The position numbers were made by a program, and so were the translations under genes. The notes below the pieces were generated by a model. That model was not told the origin of the DNA, made no database searches, and saw nothing but the letters and a program-made list of their open reading frames with translations. From assembly GCA_963580285.1 (NCBI GenBank), contig OY757013.1, forward strand, positions 133,111,027 to 133,175,026: a DNA stretch of 64,000 nucleotides, written 5' to 3'. Positions 36,090-47,802 of this stretch are shown here, one piece after another. The stretch is from Lucinisca nassula. Taxonomy: Eukaryota > Mollusca > Bivalvia > Lucinida > Lucinidae. Numbering within the stretch: position 1 is the stretch's first letter; every line of letters begins with the position of its first letter.

Positions 36090-36277
36090 TCAACTACAGT
36101 CCAACCTGTATTAAGCAAGTGCCTATGGGATAACCAAAATGTGCTTGCTAAAGACAGGTGCTTGCTTAATACAGGTGAAATTTAACACATTTAGCTTTGT
36201 TTGGGAACTGGATGCCTGCTTGCTTAAGACAGGTTGCTTGCTTAATAGAGGTGGCCACTAAGACAGGTTTTACTGTA
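36090..36277. mobile_element. MITE with TACAGT ends
   Basis: Left CTACAGTCCAACCTGTATTA, right complement TACAGTAAAACCTGTCTTA; inner GCTTGCTTAAT motifs in both orientations. Confidence 0.7.
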
Positions 36278-36479
36278 TATAATACATCACACCATGTTTG
36301 CTTTTAAGAGTCAGTCCCAACTTATGACGGGCTTATATATAATCCTTGATTCCTATTTGTTTTCTTACAATTTTCAGCACACCCTAAAACAATCGTAAAT
36401 GCTAAAGAAACAGTAAATGGACTTCAAGCATATTTATAAATAATATACAGTGATGATAAGTCATCAGTGTACAGATAAA

Positions 36480-36832
36480 TACAGTCGAACCTCAATGGCT
36501 CGAACACCTTTGGGTCCTCGAAAATCTTTTCGAGACAGGGGTAGTTCAAGCCACTGAGGTTACTGTCAGGAGGCGAAACGAGATACTTTAAGACATCTTT
36601 TCGGTTTTCTATAATGAATATGTATGCTGTGTGTACTCATTAGAATCGCCTCATCGAGGCGATTCTAATGAGTACACACAGCATACATTTGCAAGATAAA
36701 AGACTAAAATCTCCTTAATTATCTCCCACTATTTCTTATGTAGAGGATTTCGCTGTGGGCTCAAGAATGGGTTCGACTCATTCATGGTAAAAGAGCCATC
36801 GTTGTTCGAGCCATCAAAGTTCTACTGTATCC
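36480..36832. mobile_element. Family C MITE copy 2
   Basis: TACAGTCGAACCTCAATGGC to CATCAAAGTTCTACTGTA; hairpin 36617-36686. Very close to copy 1. Confidence 0.8.
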
Positions 36833-36914
36833 TCTGATTGTTGGTTATGCATTGCGTTTGCAAACGGTTTCGAAAAACCTCGTGTCAAAAGTCAAAAGTA
36901 AGAAACTGTTTATC

Positions 36915-37175
36915 TAACATATGAGCCAGCGCACGATAAAACCTACAATAAGACATGTGCGCCCATCGAAGACTCAGATCAGCCTTCGCATCCATACAGT
37001 CTAACCAGAGTTTTCTCTTGCTGCATTTAGGAGAATTGATCCCTTAGCTATCCTTAGAGCAACAACGTATACTCTGATCAGACTGCCCGGATGCGCAGCC
37101 TGATCTGTTCTGCGTTGGGCACACATGTCTTATTGTAGATTTTGTCATGCGCTGGGTCATATTTTATTTGCACAT
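36915..37175. mobile_element. Element G copy 2 (MITE)
   Basis: Inverted ends ATATGAGCCAGCGCACGATA and its complement GTCATGCGCTGGGTCATAT, then CCTACAATAAGACATGTG inverted as CACATGTCTTATTGTAG. No ORF. Confidence 0.7.
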
Positions 37176-37955
37176 GCGAACTTTAACGCATTATTTCACT
37201 TGATTATGGCAACTGTCATGTGGAAGCGGTAGACTACAAGACGCCAATATATCAAACCTAAGTATAGGCTAGAGCTAGAGACATGCCCCTATGATTAACA
37301 GCTAATCGATAATATGCAGACCATTTGATGTTCCGATACTCAGTTGAGTTGCTTCTGTACCACTTCACACAATTTATATTTGGCTACAAACTGCATATTA
37401 ATAAAAAAATAATTTTCGATATATACTAAACTAAATTTGACTCATCGGGTATATTGAACATACACATTGAATATAGTATTCAATCCCCAGCTTCAAAAAA
37501 TGTGTTGCCCTTTATTGCAAAGTTTATCGAAGGTCACAGTTAATAAACACATGTGCTTGCTTATAAATTAGGAGTATGATCTTCATGCTCATGCCAATAA
37601 TAACCGAGCGCCATTAGTTCAGATCTAGATTTCATATATAGTTTTCGTTTATTGGCACGTAAAAGTCCAACAAAACTGTAATTCCGAAAAAAAAGAACTG
37701 TATTAAATTCACATTTCATATGCCTCAAAGTTATTTGTAACAAAAAAGGGCAGCAATTTTTGGTCATCAAATTTCTGATTATATATTGAACGTGTAGATT
37801 TCGATTATGATTGCCACATCAATATAATTTCGAAAACCACGAATTCTTAAAGAGGCGTGTGCTAGCTCCGATTAAACTAACAGCCAGTTTGCAATGATAT
37901 ATGCAGTTTTATTTTGGAAAAGTCGATAAAGGTTGAACGACTTATTTACGCTGCA
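37176..37955. other. No feature recognised
   Basis: AT-rich; no repeats matching other families. Confidence 0.4.
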
Positions 37956-38250
37956 CATTATGAACACACGCCTATGCAAATATATTGTAAACTTTATCTC
38001 CGAAGAAACAAAAGTTTTAAGATAAACAATTGTGATATTTTTCTTATTTCTGCTCAAAATATAGATTTTGGGTACTCGTTAGAACCGCCTCGATGTTCAA
38101 AATATAGATTGTGGGTAATCATTAGAACCGCCATAATCTATATTTTGAGCAGAAATAAGAACAATAAGGTTTACCCCTACAAACACCATTTTTTATTAAA
38201 TAACAGTGGGGTTAAAGGGGTAAACAGTATATAGGCGTGTTTTAGTGATG
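37956..38250 (-). mobile_element. Family A MITE, rearranged centre
   Basis: CACACGCCTATGCAAATATA to GGCGTGTTTTAGTGATG; two half-hairpins in place of one full hairpin. Confidence 0.7.
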
Positions 38251-38296
38251 GATGACAAGAGAATAAATAAATTGTATTCAGAGATACTGATAAAAA

Positions 38297-38432
38297 AGAA
38301 GTGAAGGCAATGATCAGGAATCGATACAATTAACATCCCATAAGAGACACCAAAGGGAACAAACCGCAACGTTTAATATACCATCGGTAATAACTAGACC
38401 CTAATGGAAACACCAATAGCGGAAAGCGGATA
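38297..38432 (-). mobile_element. PLE 3' tail fragment
   Basis: GAAGTGAAGGCAATGATCAG, ACACCAAAGGGAACAAACC and CCAATAGCGGAAAGC match the distal tail. Confidence 0.6.
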
Positions 38433-38477
38433 AAAGTTTATTCGAATAGCGGCTAAAATGATTTCTAAACAATATGT

Positions 38478-38545
38478 ATTTATTTATTTTTTTATTTATC
38501 TATATATTTATGTATTTATTTATTTATTTATTTATTTTGTTTAAT
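38478..38545 (+). repeat. TATT/ATTT-rich microsatellite
   Basis: Imperfect TATTTATTTATT repeats, between two oppositely oriented PLE tails. Confidence 0.85.
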
Positions 38546-38611
38546 ACGTTATTTGTTTATTTTTGTGCACGAACAGTTCGCAGTAATTGTAAAACGAAGT
38601 ACCGCCAATGA

Positions 38612-38697
38612 ATTATTTCCCTTTTGTGTCTTGGATGGGAGTTGTGAGGTAATAATGTCGATTTCTGATCATCGCTTACATTTATGTATTTCATTAG
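38612..38697 (+). mobile_element. PLE 3' tail fragment, opposite strand
   Basis: CCCTTTTGTGTCTTGGATGG to CGATTTCTGATCATCGC matches the tail in plus orientation, facing the fragment at 38297-38432. Confidence 0.5.
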
Positions 38698-38769
38698 TGC
38701 TGATGTAAATAAAAAGATATATAAGCGATACGAAAACTCGTGCCAGCAAATATAGGCCCCGCCCATTAG

Positions 38770-38915
38770 GGCTTGAAGCTAGATTGTTCTGCAAGATGCT
38801 TCACGCAGAGCTGAAACCGACCGCACAAGATTTTGGAAAACCGCTCTAAGCTTACCTAGGCAAAATGGTGCGGGTCGGACCGTCCCGGCATATGTACTCA
38901 GATTCAATGAAAACG
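38770..38915 (-). repeat. Dispersed repeat H fragment
   Basis: GATGCTTCACGCAGAGCTGA and GTGCGGGTCGGACCGTCC on the plus strand. Confidence 0.55.
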
Positions 38916-39123
38916 CACCACTAGTACTATACCTTAAATTTAATTGATTCACAATATTTACAGCATTTGATCACCTTTAATGAATTATCACTGACTCATC
39001 CACAGAGTCACTACATAGTTACAGCATTTCATTGGATGCTGAGTTACGGAAACTCTTATAAATCCACACACCAAAAAAATATAAAAAATACATACCCTAA
39101 TACCGGGTATGTTTACCATCTGG

Positions 39124-39436
39124 TAGCGGCCCTGATAGCTAAGTTGTTAGAGTGTCCGCTCCGAGGAACGGGAGGTCACGGGTTCGATCCCGGACCGCGA
39201 CATACCGAAGTCGTAAAAAATGGTACTAGCTGCTCCTCGCTTGGCACTCAGATTTACGGGGTAGAGCTAGGACTGGTCGACCCAGTGTCAGGATAATGTG
39301 ACTGGGTGTGGTATCATGTAATGTGTCTGGGACATGATACTTCAGTGAGGCAGCACTATAAAAGTGAGCATTGAGCTCCCTTGCGCAACCAGACACCGTC
39401 GTGATATGACTGAAAAACTGTTGAAAGCGACATAAA
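39124..39436 (+). mobile_element. tRNA-derived SINE
   Basis: The head (39124-39202) folds like a tRNA: GCGGCC acceptor, GATAGCTAAGTTGTTAGAG (box A region), GGGTTCGATCCCGGACCGC (box B, T arm and acceptor partner). The tail ends GTTGAAAGCGACATAAA. Box A and box B support a polymerase III promoter. Confidence 0.75.
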
Positions 39437-39589
39437 TATGTTTTATAAAAGGGTTATCCTTTGGAAGCAAGGAATACACCACAGAGACATAAAACCCGAA
39501 TTCACACACACACACTTCACCATCTGGTCTTGTGTGATGTTGTTCCTTTATTCCCGTAGCAAATGGCAAGCTACTGACAGTTGATTGGC

Positions 39590-40440
39590 GGATGACGCCG
39601 GCTCCACACACGTTTTCCAAGCTGGTGACAAGGTGGTCAATTGGGTTTAATCCGTCCAAAACGCAGGCCAAGGAAGAACTTGCTCACCATGTTGATTGAT
39701 AAATTCCATGCTTAGCCTCGCAAATTGAGCACTTGCATTGTCCGGTTGAAAAAGCATAACGTCACCATTATTGCGCAAAAAAGGTACCACCTCATGCTCC
39801 AAGATTTCACCGATGTATCGACGTGTCGTCAAATTGCCATCAACAACGATGAGTTTGGTTTTGTGGCGCCATGAGATCCCGCCCCACACCATTACGCTAC
39901 CACCACCCCAACCCTGTTTAACACAACAGTCTTGAAAATCGTTCCCCACGTCGACGCCATACTTTACGCCGCCTATCAAACATTTCATCACAATAACAGG
40001 ACTCGGGCGTGAACAGTACACCAAGCAAACGCTGCTGTGTCCATCGGATACGCTGTCTACACCAATTAAAGCGACTGATTCGACGTTCCGCCGTCAAAAC
40101 GTTCCCCCTATACGTCTTATGACTAAAAATACCGCGTTCCCTGACACGCCGCACTTATGCATAGGTTATGGGTTCGCTTTCTCCTGGACAGTTTCCTCAG
40201 ACGTCCTGAATCGGTCGCGTAAATGTCTAAAACTAATGAACCGGTCCTGCTGACGTGTAGTAACACGTTCATGTCCGGAGCGTTGTCTATCGTCCACAGT
40301 CCTCGTAGCGTCGTGCCTTTCAACCAATCGAACAATAGTAGTGTGCGAACAACCCATACGCTCTGCAACTTGCGGGTATTTAACCCACCTTCAACCATAC
40401 CGAGGGCACGATGACGATCGATGTTGCTTATACGTCCCAC
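39590..40440 (-). pseudogene. Tc1-like transposase pseudogene
   Basis: Transposase of a cut-and-paste DNA transposon. Reading frames in sequence on the minus strand: HTH part (GRISNIDRHRALGMVEGGLN, then after a frameshift MGCSHTTIVRLVERHDATRT), linker (RFNWCRQRIRWTQQRLLGVL), then GGGSVMVWGGISWRHKTKL, MLFQPDNASAQFA (second catalytic Asp) and VLPWPAFWTD with, after another shift, GLNPIDHL. The first catalytic Asp region reads FTPES, so the expected Asp is lost. At least three frame breaks. Inactive; terminal repeats not identified. Confidence 0.8.
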
Positions 40441-40736
40441 TGGCTTGTTCTTATGAAATGATTTGCTGGCTTGTATGGCGAGTACAGAAAGTGCTTAAAT
40501 ATCAAGATTACGAAAATTTCGCATTTGTTTCATAGTGCACGGGCACATGCACATCATGGAATCACGCAGTCTTCGTGTCAAACAAAATCATGCTTCGGTG
40601 ACAACTTTACAATACAGTATTTATCATTGAAAACGTTAGTCATTTTTACCTTAAACTAAAGAAATCAAAATCCTAAAAGTGTTGCGCTTTCATTGAATCT
40701 GGGTATAAAACCTATTTGTTTGTTTAGACAGTATGG
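40441..40736. other. Flank of the Tc1-like pseudogene
   Basis: GCACGGGCACATGCACATC and surroundings may include a decayed terminal repeat; not demonstrated. Confidence 0.3.
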
Positions 40737-40848
40737 CTTGGGATGTCATTTCATCTCAGTGTCGGTAATATTGGAGGCAACATCTCCATAATTATACAAA
40801 TAGTGTTGAGAGGGACGTTATATCTCATTTCAAACAAACAACTAACCA
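40737..40848 (-). repeat. Dispersed repeat H fragment
   Basis: GATGTCATTTCATCTCAGTG and AGTGTTGAGAGGGACGTTAT. Confidence 0.5.
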
Positions 40849-41389
40849 AGATGAGTGACATGGGTTTATTGTTTTGATCCTCAGACGCGAATACACATCT
40901 GAAAGACAGGAACGACCAGTTATCGCAAAAAAAAATAAAGCGGACTCTTTGCACAATTATAACCGATGCAAAATGACATGCTGTGCAAATGCACAATGCA
41001 ATCGGCAGATTTATCGCTGAATTGTTTTAAGGGATAAGAATCCCATTAAATGCCTATACAAAAGTGAGGCTAAATCGGCAGATGTGACATTTCAAAGGTT
41101 AGCCTGAATCGTTATCATCTAAAGCATCCAACTGTTCTGAGCAAATGGTAATCGGAATCTGGTGAAATTGTCTGGGAAGAATAATTGCTCGCCCTACAAG
41201 ACCCTCAATGTACGATCTGTGTTGTTACCCATATTGAAAGCACAAGAGGGAGACTTATTCCAGCGTTAAAACTTTAGCTCCTAACACGCCACCCAACCGC
41301 TCTAGCGCCCGCGTAAAAATTGAACGTTTGATGTAGTTAATTACTGTCATTGTATGGCATGGTAATGTTTATTGTTTGAAAAGCAATGT

Positions 41390-41535
41390 TTCCATGTTTT
41401 TTTGTAAAGGCACTGTTTATTTGGCTTTCTACTTGCGATGTTTTCAATTGTACTTCTTTTCAATTCGTGTCTTGGAAAGAGAACGTAAATTATATCGATT
41501 ACCAATAGTTGCTTTCTGATATACTTCGTAAGATA
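41390..41535 (+). mobile_element. Possible decayed PLE 3' tail
   Basis: GGCTTTCTACTTGCGATGTT and a weakly similar TATCGATTACCAATAGTTGC resemble the tail. Low similarity. Confidence 0.3.
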
Positions 41536-41960
41536 AATAGATATACCCGGTTTGCTTGCATCAGAAGTACAAACGGGCACCCTTGTGCTTTTTTGGCTAT
41601 TTTGAAAACTGGCAGCTACAGGGAAAGAGTCTATAAGAATTAAGGTGTAACTATACCAAATTTAGTGACACAGAGGCCTTTCTAATATTTAATCTTCATC
41701 AGTGTGTCTCAACCCCAAAGTTCTGAAACTGAAACGGATGATGGACAAGACCCGGCAAACACAGCACACCCCCTCCGAGCACACACCGTCTGACGTAGCC
41801 CGCGAGACAGGTCAACTGGGGGCACCAGGCCAGAGACGCCCACATGGGTTTTGGGATCTGATTGTATCAGTTCCTGATTGTTTCTCTTTTTAATTTCCAC
41901 AATGTTTGCCTGAAAGGGTTTTTAACCTTCAGATATAGTTTGCAAACTACTTAAAAGCCG

Positions 41961-42146
41961 CTAAAAACACGCCTATACAAATACATTGTAAACATTAACA
42001 CCAAATATTTTAAGAAGATTTTGATATCTTTCTTTTTCTGCTCTTCGTGGTGGTTCTAATGAGACCCCACAAGCTTTATTTTAGAGCAGAAATAATAAAA
42101 GTGGGGGTAAAGGGGGTTAAAATTATATAGGTGTGTTTTCGTGATA
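41961..42146 (-). mobile_element. Family A MITE, internally deleted
   Basis: AAACACGCCTATACAAATAC to GGTGTGTTTTCGTGAT; centre reduced to TGGTGGTTCTAATGAG. Confidence 0.65.
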
Positions 42147-42679
42147 GCGATGCCTTTTTGCGTTTTTGAAAACTGAAGCGTCCGAAAAAAATGGATTTTG
42201 AACATTTATTCTTGATCTTCTTGTTGCCGTGATGTGAAAACTATTTTTAACGCATTAGATTCCAATACAACAATTGTCTTCTGCTATGTCGTCTGCTAGT
42301 GACGTTGAAAGACTTTTTCGCAAACAGTGTGGATCCAGATCAGACTGCTCCTCCTGTGGTTCCTTCATGTTTTGTGTTGTAGGTTCTGAATCTTTGCCTA
42401 ATCATGTATATCGTTACGTTTATTAGTCTGATTCTTCCCCCTTTTGGGTTCTTTATTTTTAGTTACGTTTGTCTTTCCAGTTTAATGTTTGGCATGTTGG
42501 TGATTCTGATTCTTTCCCCCGTTAAGTATATTGCTCCTTCTTAGTTAGATGTGGATAATCTTAGTCACCCCCTGTTTGGGAAAGAGCTGCTGACTCGGTT
42601 TACTTGTTGTCCTTTTTGTTTACTGCCGTCGCTCCATGAATCGGCTTCTTTCCCTATTGATATTGAGGGTAGAATATTG

Positions 42680-42891
42680 TGGGGATTACAGGGGTAAACC
42701 TTATTTTTCTTATTTCTGCTCTTAAATATAGATTTTAGGTAATCTTTAGAACCGATGAGGCGGTTCTAACGATTACCCACAATCTATATTTTCAGCAGCA
42801 ATAAAAAATATATTACAATTTTTCATCTTAAAATGTTCATTTTTTCGGCGATAAAAGTGGCTATGTATTTGTATAGACGTGTTTGCGTAAA
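42680..42891 (+). mobile_element. Family A MITE, left end missing
   Basis: GGGATTACAGGGGTAAACC, short hairpin around CCGATGAGGCGG, right end GACGTGTTTGCGTAAAG. Confidence 0.65.
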
Positions 42892-44011
42892 GTTTGGCCT
42901 CTTGGATCACCAACAAGTGTCGCAACAAAGTAAAAGGCATTTCACTCTTGAAACCATAAAAATGGATATTTCTGAAACTAAAGACCAGTTTAAAAAAGGA
43001 AATACACCTGGCTTCTTAAAAAAATCCTTTGATGAAGCTGTCTTTATTAGTTCATTGATTTAAATTGTTTCTTTTTTTTTGATAGCTTATGGAATTATAA
43101 TGTGAGCGCAATAAGAAAGTTACGAATGTTGTTTCGTGTATGCAATGACAGAAAATATGTTAGTAGTTTGGTTTGTTTGTTTGTATTGGAGTGAAACGGC
43201 CCAGTCAACACTATTTAGGTCATTTTTGAACCGGTCAGTTTACCTATCCACACTTGTTCTGGGCAGGCTTATACGGTGTTGACCAGTTGACATTCTTTCG
43301 CCAGAAACTGATAACTAGCCTTCCTGAATCAGCAACAGGGAGAGAACGGCCGTAGAAACGATTCATGATCATCAAATCCTCGTCTTCCTTATCATATGTC
43401 AAACGCGCATCTGACTGAGCTACCGTCCATGCACCTTCATAACATTATGGGGATATAATCATTTTAAATCTGAGTTTACTGCCGAAATCAAAATAATATA
43501 ATAAAATAATATAAGCAACACAAACGTAAGGCTGTCACGGACGACGCTATAACGTTACAAGCAAGCAACTATGTGCTATTACACGTGTTGTCAGGTTAGG
43601 CCATTACATGTTATGCGGTAAATAACAGCGACGTTATTATAATAAAGCTCCTTGAAATAAATAAAATGTATATTTCCTATTTCTATTAAGACCTATGTTT
43701 CAAAATATTGTATTAAGGTGTGATAGGATGTGATTTCTGCAACATCGAAAATTGAGTAAACGAAACTAGTCTTCTATCAGAGTCGATTGATTTAGATTCT
43801 TAAAACAAATCTAAAATAGAAATTCTTCATTATCCTGCCTTAGTTATCATACGGAGAGTTGGACACATATTGATAATGCTCGCGTATTTGATGTGCAATG
43901 GTTAAAACAGGTATCATTTAAGTCGTCGTTATGGTTGCCGTCAATAAGGTTACGGCGTCATTCAATACCACAGTAATGTCTTTACGACACGGACGTCACC
44001 AATCGACGGTA
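42892..44011. other. No gene recognised
   Basis: Only a repeat H fragment. The frame at 42833-43063 overlaps MITE sequence and is not credible. Confidence 0.4.
43165..43290 (+). repeat. Dispersed repeat H fragment
   Basis: CAGTCAACACTATTTAGGTC and TTCTGGGCAGGCTTATACGG. Confidence 0.5.
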
Positions 44012-44412
44012 AAATAGAAGTGGAGGCATTGATCATGAATCGATACAATTAACACACAGCCCCATCATAGACACCAAAGGGAAAGAAACACAAACATGAA
44101 ACAACATACCCCAGTGGAAACATCAACTGCGGAAAGCCAAAAGGACAGTTACTTTCCTACAAAATGGCCAATAGGCTATCCAAAATAAAATAATATAAGC
44201 AACACAAACACCCAAAGACAAATCATAACAAAAATAATCCGAAACAGAAGAACCGCCTTGGAACGGTATGCGGAAACCAATTCCACTGGGGGTGGGGGGT
44301 GGGGGCTTAAATCGATTTTACGTGGCCAGAATCCTCGCCCTTACTTCCGTCGCGATTAAGACAAATAATTTGTTTAGTCCGCATTAAGGCCTCCTAACTC
44401 ATCAGTGCATTA
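44012..44412 (-). mobile_element. PLE 3' UTR fragment
   Basis: From AGAAGTGGAGGCATTGATCA to GGCCTCCTAACTCATCAGTG on the plus strand, with a GGGGGTGGGGGG tract at about 44286-44304 at the place where other copies have a short G run. Confidence 0.7.
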
Positions 44413-44827
44413 TGAGGTCAGCAATAAAGCATTATGAGGTCAGCAATCGACGATAATTCATTAATCAAAATACAAACTTAGAAACGAAAGGAGTGCAAGA
44501 AAATGTACATGTTATGAGCGTTAGACGGCCCTATGGCTCATAGTATTTATTTTATTTTACTTTATTTTTTTATTATTTTTGTTTCTTAATTGTAGTATAT
44601 ATTATAATCTATGTTGCGAACCAGCAGTTTATACAATTTTACCGGACAGTTTTATTTGTGGACACCTCACCACTGTGTGACTTAATGACAATTACTGTTC
44701 ACTAAGGGAACGGGAACAACTCCAGTGGAGGCAACTCCTGCAAAAATATTTTTGCCTCCCAAGTTAAAAGGGATCAACCCTTAAAGGAAGTAATTTGCTC
44801 CTGAGGCACATTTTTGTTCTTTTTGGA

Positions 44828-46787
44828 GTAAAGTAGAAGTAAAACAAAGATCAGGAATTGATACAATTAACTTACTCCACCCATAAAAGACACCAAAGGG
44901 AAAGAAATACAAACATTAAGCGACCAGACCATAATGGAAACCTAAACAAAGGAAGGCCATAAGGACAGTTACTTTCCCACAAAATGGCCATATGGCCATC
45001 CAAAACCAAAAGACACAAGTGATACACACAGTAAGTAACAAACAACAACATAAATAAATCGCCACAGAAGAGCCGCCTTGGAACGGTCAGTGGAAGATTT
45101 CCACTGAGGGGCTTAAATCGATTTTACGTGGCCACAATCCTCGCCCTTACTTCCGTCGCGATTTAGACAAATAATATGTTCAGTTCGCATGAAGGCCTCC
45201 TAACTCATCAGTGCAACATCTCCGTGAACACAAAAATCAAAGAACCACAGAGGTGAGACAACGGTGAGGACTCGACAGCAAGAAACCACTGAAATGCTGG
45301 AGCATGAAAACCAACAGTTAGACTCCGATGAGCCCGACCAGAGACAGAGCATCAGGCACCAACCGACATTATCTCCCTAATTTTCAATAAGCCTTTATGT
45401 TGGAGCCGTCATAGAATCTGAGACCTGACCCACCGGCGTGCAATTAAAGAGGGAAGCAAAGTTGCCAACCGTAATTGGGTTAACTACCATGCATGCAGTC
45501 TGTCGTATAATATCCATGTTGTACCCAATATTTTTATATCGAAGAATGATTTTACGAAATTGGGTGCTGAAGTCATTGCGGTTATATATTTTTCTGAATT
45601 TATATGCTAAGTCACCATAAAATTCGGGTTCCGATAGACCTTGTTGCAGAAGAGATTTAAGTCCAATATTGAATTTTGAAATTAAATCAGAATGGCGTCT
45701 ATAAAATTTTGAAAAGGCTTTGCGTAGTTTATGATACGATAACCCTGATTAAGGAGTTTAGCCGTTAATAATTTATTACGAGTGTTGAAGTCAGTTACAT
45801 GACTACACACTCTAGCAAATCGAATTAACTGCGAAATATAAACGCCATAGGATGGCGCACGAGGAACATCACCATCCAAAAAAGGAAAATTTACAATCTC
45901 AAAATCAAAGTCATCGCGTTTATCATAAATTTTACACGAAACAAATCCATCTACAATCGATAGATGTAAATCCAAAAACGGGGCCTCGGTATCAGAAGAA
46001 TTTGCTTTATTTAACTGAAGTTCTAGGGGGTAAATCTGACTGATCAAACCATCAAAATAGGTATTATCAATATTTAATAAATCATCTAAATATCTAGAAG
46101 TAGAGCTAAAAGCTTCAATAATTTCAGATTGGTTATCAATGGAAAGCGACAAAATGAAGTCTCTTTCATAACAATACAAGAACAGATCGGCCACAAGAGG
46201 TGCGCAATTAGTACCCATCGGAATACCCACAATTTGTCTAAATAACTTAGTACCGAATCTAATATAAATATTGTCAAGTAGAAAGGTGAGGGCATCACAC
46301 ACTTTCTGACATGACCAAAGTGTATAATTCTTATGCTCTTTAGAAGTGAAAAATGCATTTCTGACATTACATGCAAGATAGAGAGAATCTTCTCTGTGAA
46401 AAGCCCATTCAATTAAATCATTAAGCTTTTCTTTTATAAGATTATGAGGAAGTGTAGTGTAAAGAGTGGAAAAATCGTAGGTAGACAGACAGCACGAAAA
46501 TGTCTAGATTTCAATTTATTTAAAACCTCATTCGAATTTTTTATAGACCAAAACAGATTTCTTCCTGATCTTTCAAAGACTTTATCACAATATTTAATTA
46601 CATGCGTTTTAATAGCAGTAAGACAGGAAGTTAATAATTTAGAAAGTTCAGTGGTAGTGCAAGAGCTAGAATTTGCAATAAACCGTGCTTTGTAAGGTTT
46701 TTTTATGAAGTTTTGGTAACCAGTATAGCGTAGATAGCTTGTCTTGGCCTTCGTTAACACACACAGCAAACTTGGTGGCTGAAAGAC
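44828..46787 (-). pseudogene. PLE copy 3, 3' UTR and RT part, broken by frameshifts
   Basis: Plus-strand tail AGTAGAAGTAAAACAAAGAT starts near 44828; coding homology begins near 45400. The RT core with GIPMGTNCAPL, YLDD and DKRDDFDFEIVNF is present at 45682-46302. A one-base loss near 45732 and a 4-base loss near 46489 break the frame. The protein-coding sequence is interrupted at 46787 by the ribozyme repeat array and continues for only 35 bp at 50351-50385. Non-functional. Confidence 0.7.
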
Positions 46788-46847
46788 AAATAAAAATCAA
46801 AAATGAGTTCCTTTAAGAGCAATGAAAACATTCATAAGAAAGAAGAT

Positions 46848-46893
46848 GGGTCATACTACGTAGTTTCGGCCAACAAAGCCTCATCAGTGACCC
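46848..46893 (-). ncRNA. Hammerhead ribozyme, unit 1
   Basis: Minus-strand order: GGGTCA (stem I), CTGATGA core, GGCTTTGTTGGCC (stem II and loop), GAAA core, CTACGTAGTA (short stem III with GTA cleavage triplet), TGACCC (stem I partner, perfect 6-bp pairing). All invariant core bases are present. Predicted cleavage follows GTA. Stem III is very short, as in other PLE- or retrozyme-associated type I hammerheads. Confidence 0.9.
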
Positions 46894-47230
46894 TGCAATG
46901 ATCCGACAACGAATGCCAGAGGAAACATACTGCAATTTTGCGAATTTCGAATAGGCAGCCGACCAAAAGACCGATATAAATCAAAATGGGGTCCAAATAA
47001 TTAAAAACCTGTCTACAATATGATTCTAAACCAATAATTTATTTCTGATTTCTCAGAATATTCACGCTGATCTCAAAGGACCAAAAGTAAAATATAAACT
47101 GCACTATGGTTGATGTACGGGGAGACGTTTTACGGCCGCCACACGGCACAACACCAGCTGCAGTGAAGGCAAATAAAAATCAAAAATGAGTTCCTTTAAG
47201 AGCAATGAAAACATTCATAAGAAAGAAGAT

Positions 47231-47276
47231 GGGTCATACTACGTAGTTTCGGCCAACAAAGCCTCATCAGAGACCC
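47231..47276 (-). ncRNA. Hammerhead ribozyme, unit 2
   Basis: Identical to unit 1 except that the stem I strand reads GGGTCT, giving a mismatch at the pair next to the core. Core CTGATGA and GAAA are intact. Activity may be lowered. Confidence 0.85.
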
Positions 47277-47613
47277 TGCAATGATCCGACAACGAATGCC
47301 AGAGGAAACATACTGCAATTTTGCGAATTTCGAATAGGCAGCCGACCAAAAGACCGATATAAATCAAAATTGGGTCCAAATAATTAAAAACCTGTCTAGA
47401 ATATGATTCTAAACCAATTATTTATTTCTGATTTCTCAGAATATTCACGCTGATCTCAAAGGACCAAAAGTTAAATATAAACTGCACTATGGTTGATGTA
47501 CGGGGAGACGTTTTACGGCCGCCACACGGCACAACACCAGCTGCAGTGAAGGCAAATAAAAATCAAAAATGAGTTCCTTTAAGAGCAATGAAAACATTCA
47601 TAAGAACGAAGAT

Positions 47614-47659
47614 GGGTCATACTACGTAGTTTCGGCCAACAAAGCCTCATCAGTGACCC
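47614..47659 (-). ncRNA. Hammerhead ribozyme, unit 3
   Basis: Same sequence as unit 1, exactly 766 bp (two 383-bp periods) away. Core and all stems intact. Confidence 0.9.
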
Positions 47660-47802
47660 TGCAATGATCCGACAACGAATGCCAGAGGAAACATACTGCA
47701 ATTTTGCGAATTTCGAATAGGCAGCCGACCAAAAGACCGATATAAATCAAAATGGGGTCCAAATAATTAAAAACCTGTCTAGAATATGATTCTAAACCAA
47801 TA

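Noticed and set aside
39124..39202. Functional tRNA gene
   Set aside because: tRNA-like, but the cloverleaf is imperfect and it is followed by a SINE body and tail. The same applies to 54122-54202 and 6220-6300.
39342..39671. 109-codon minus-strand frame as an independent gene
   Set aside because: Contains GLNPIDHL, the end of the Tc1-like transposase in a shifted frame, then runs into SINE sequence.
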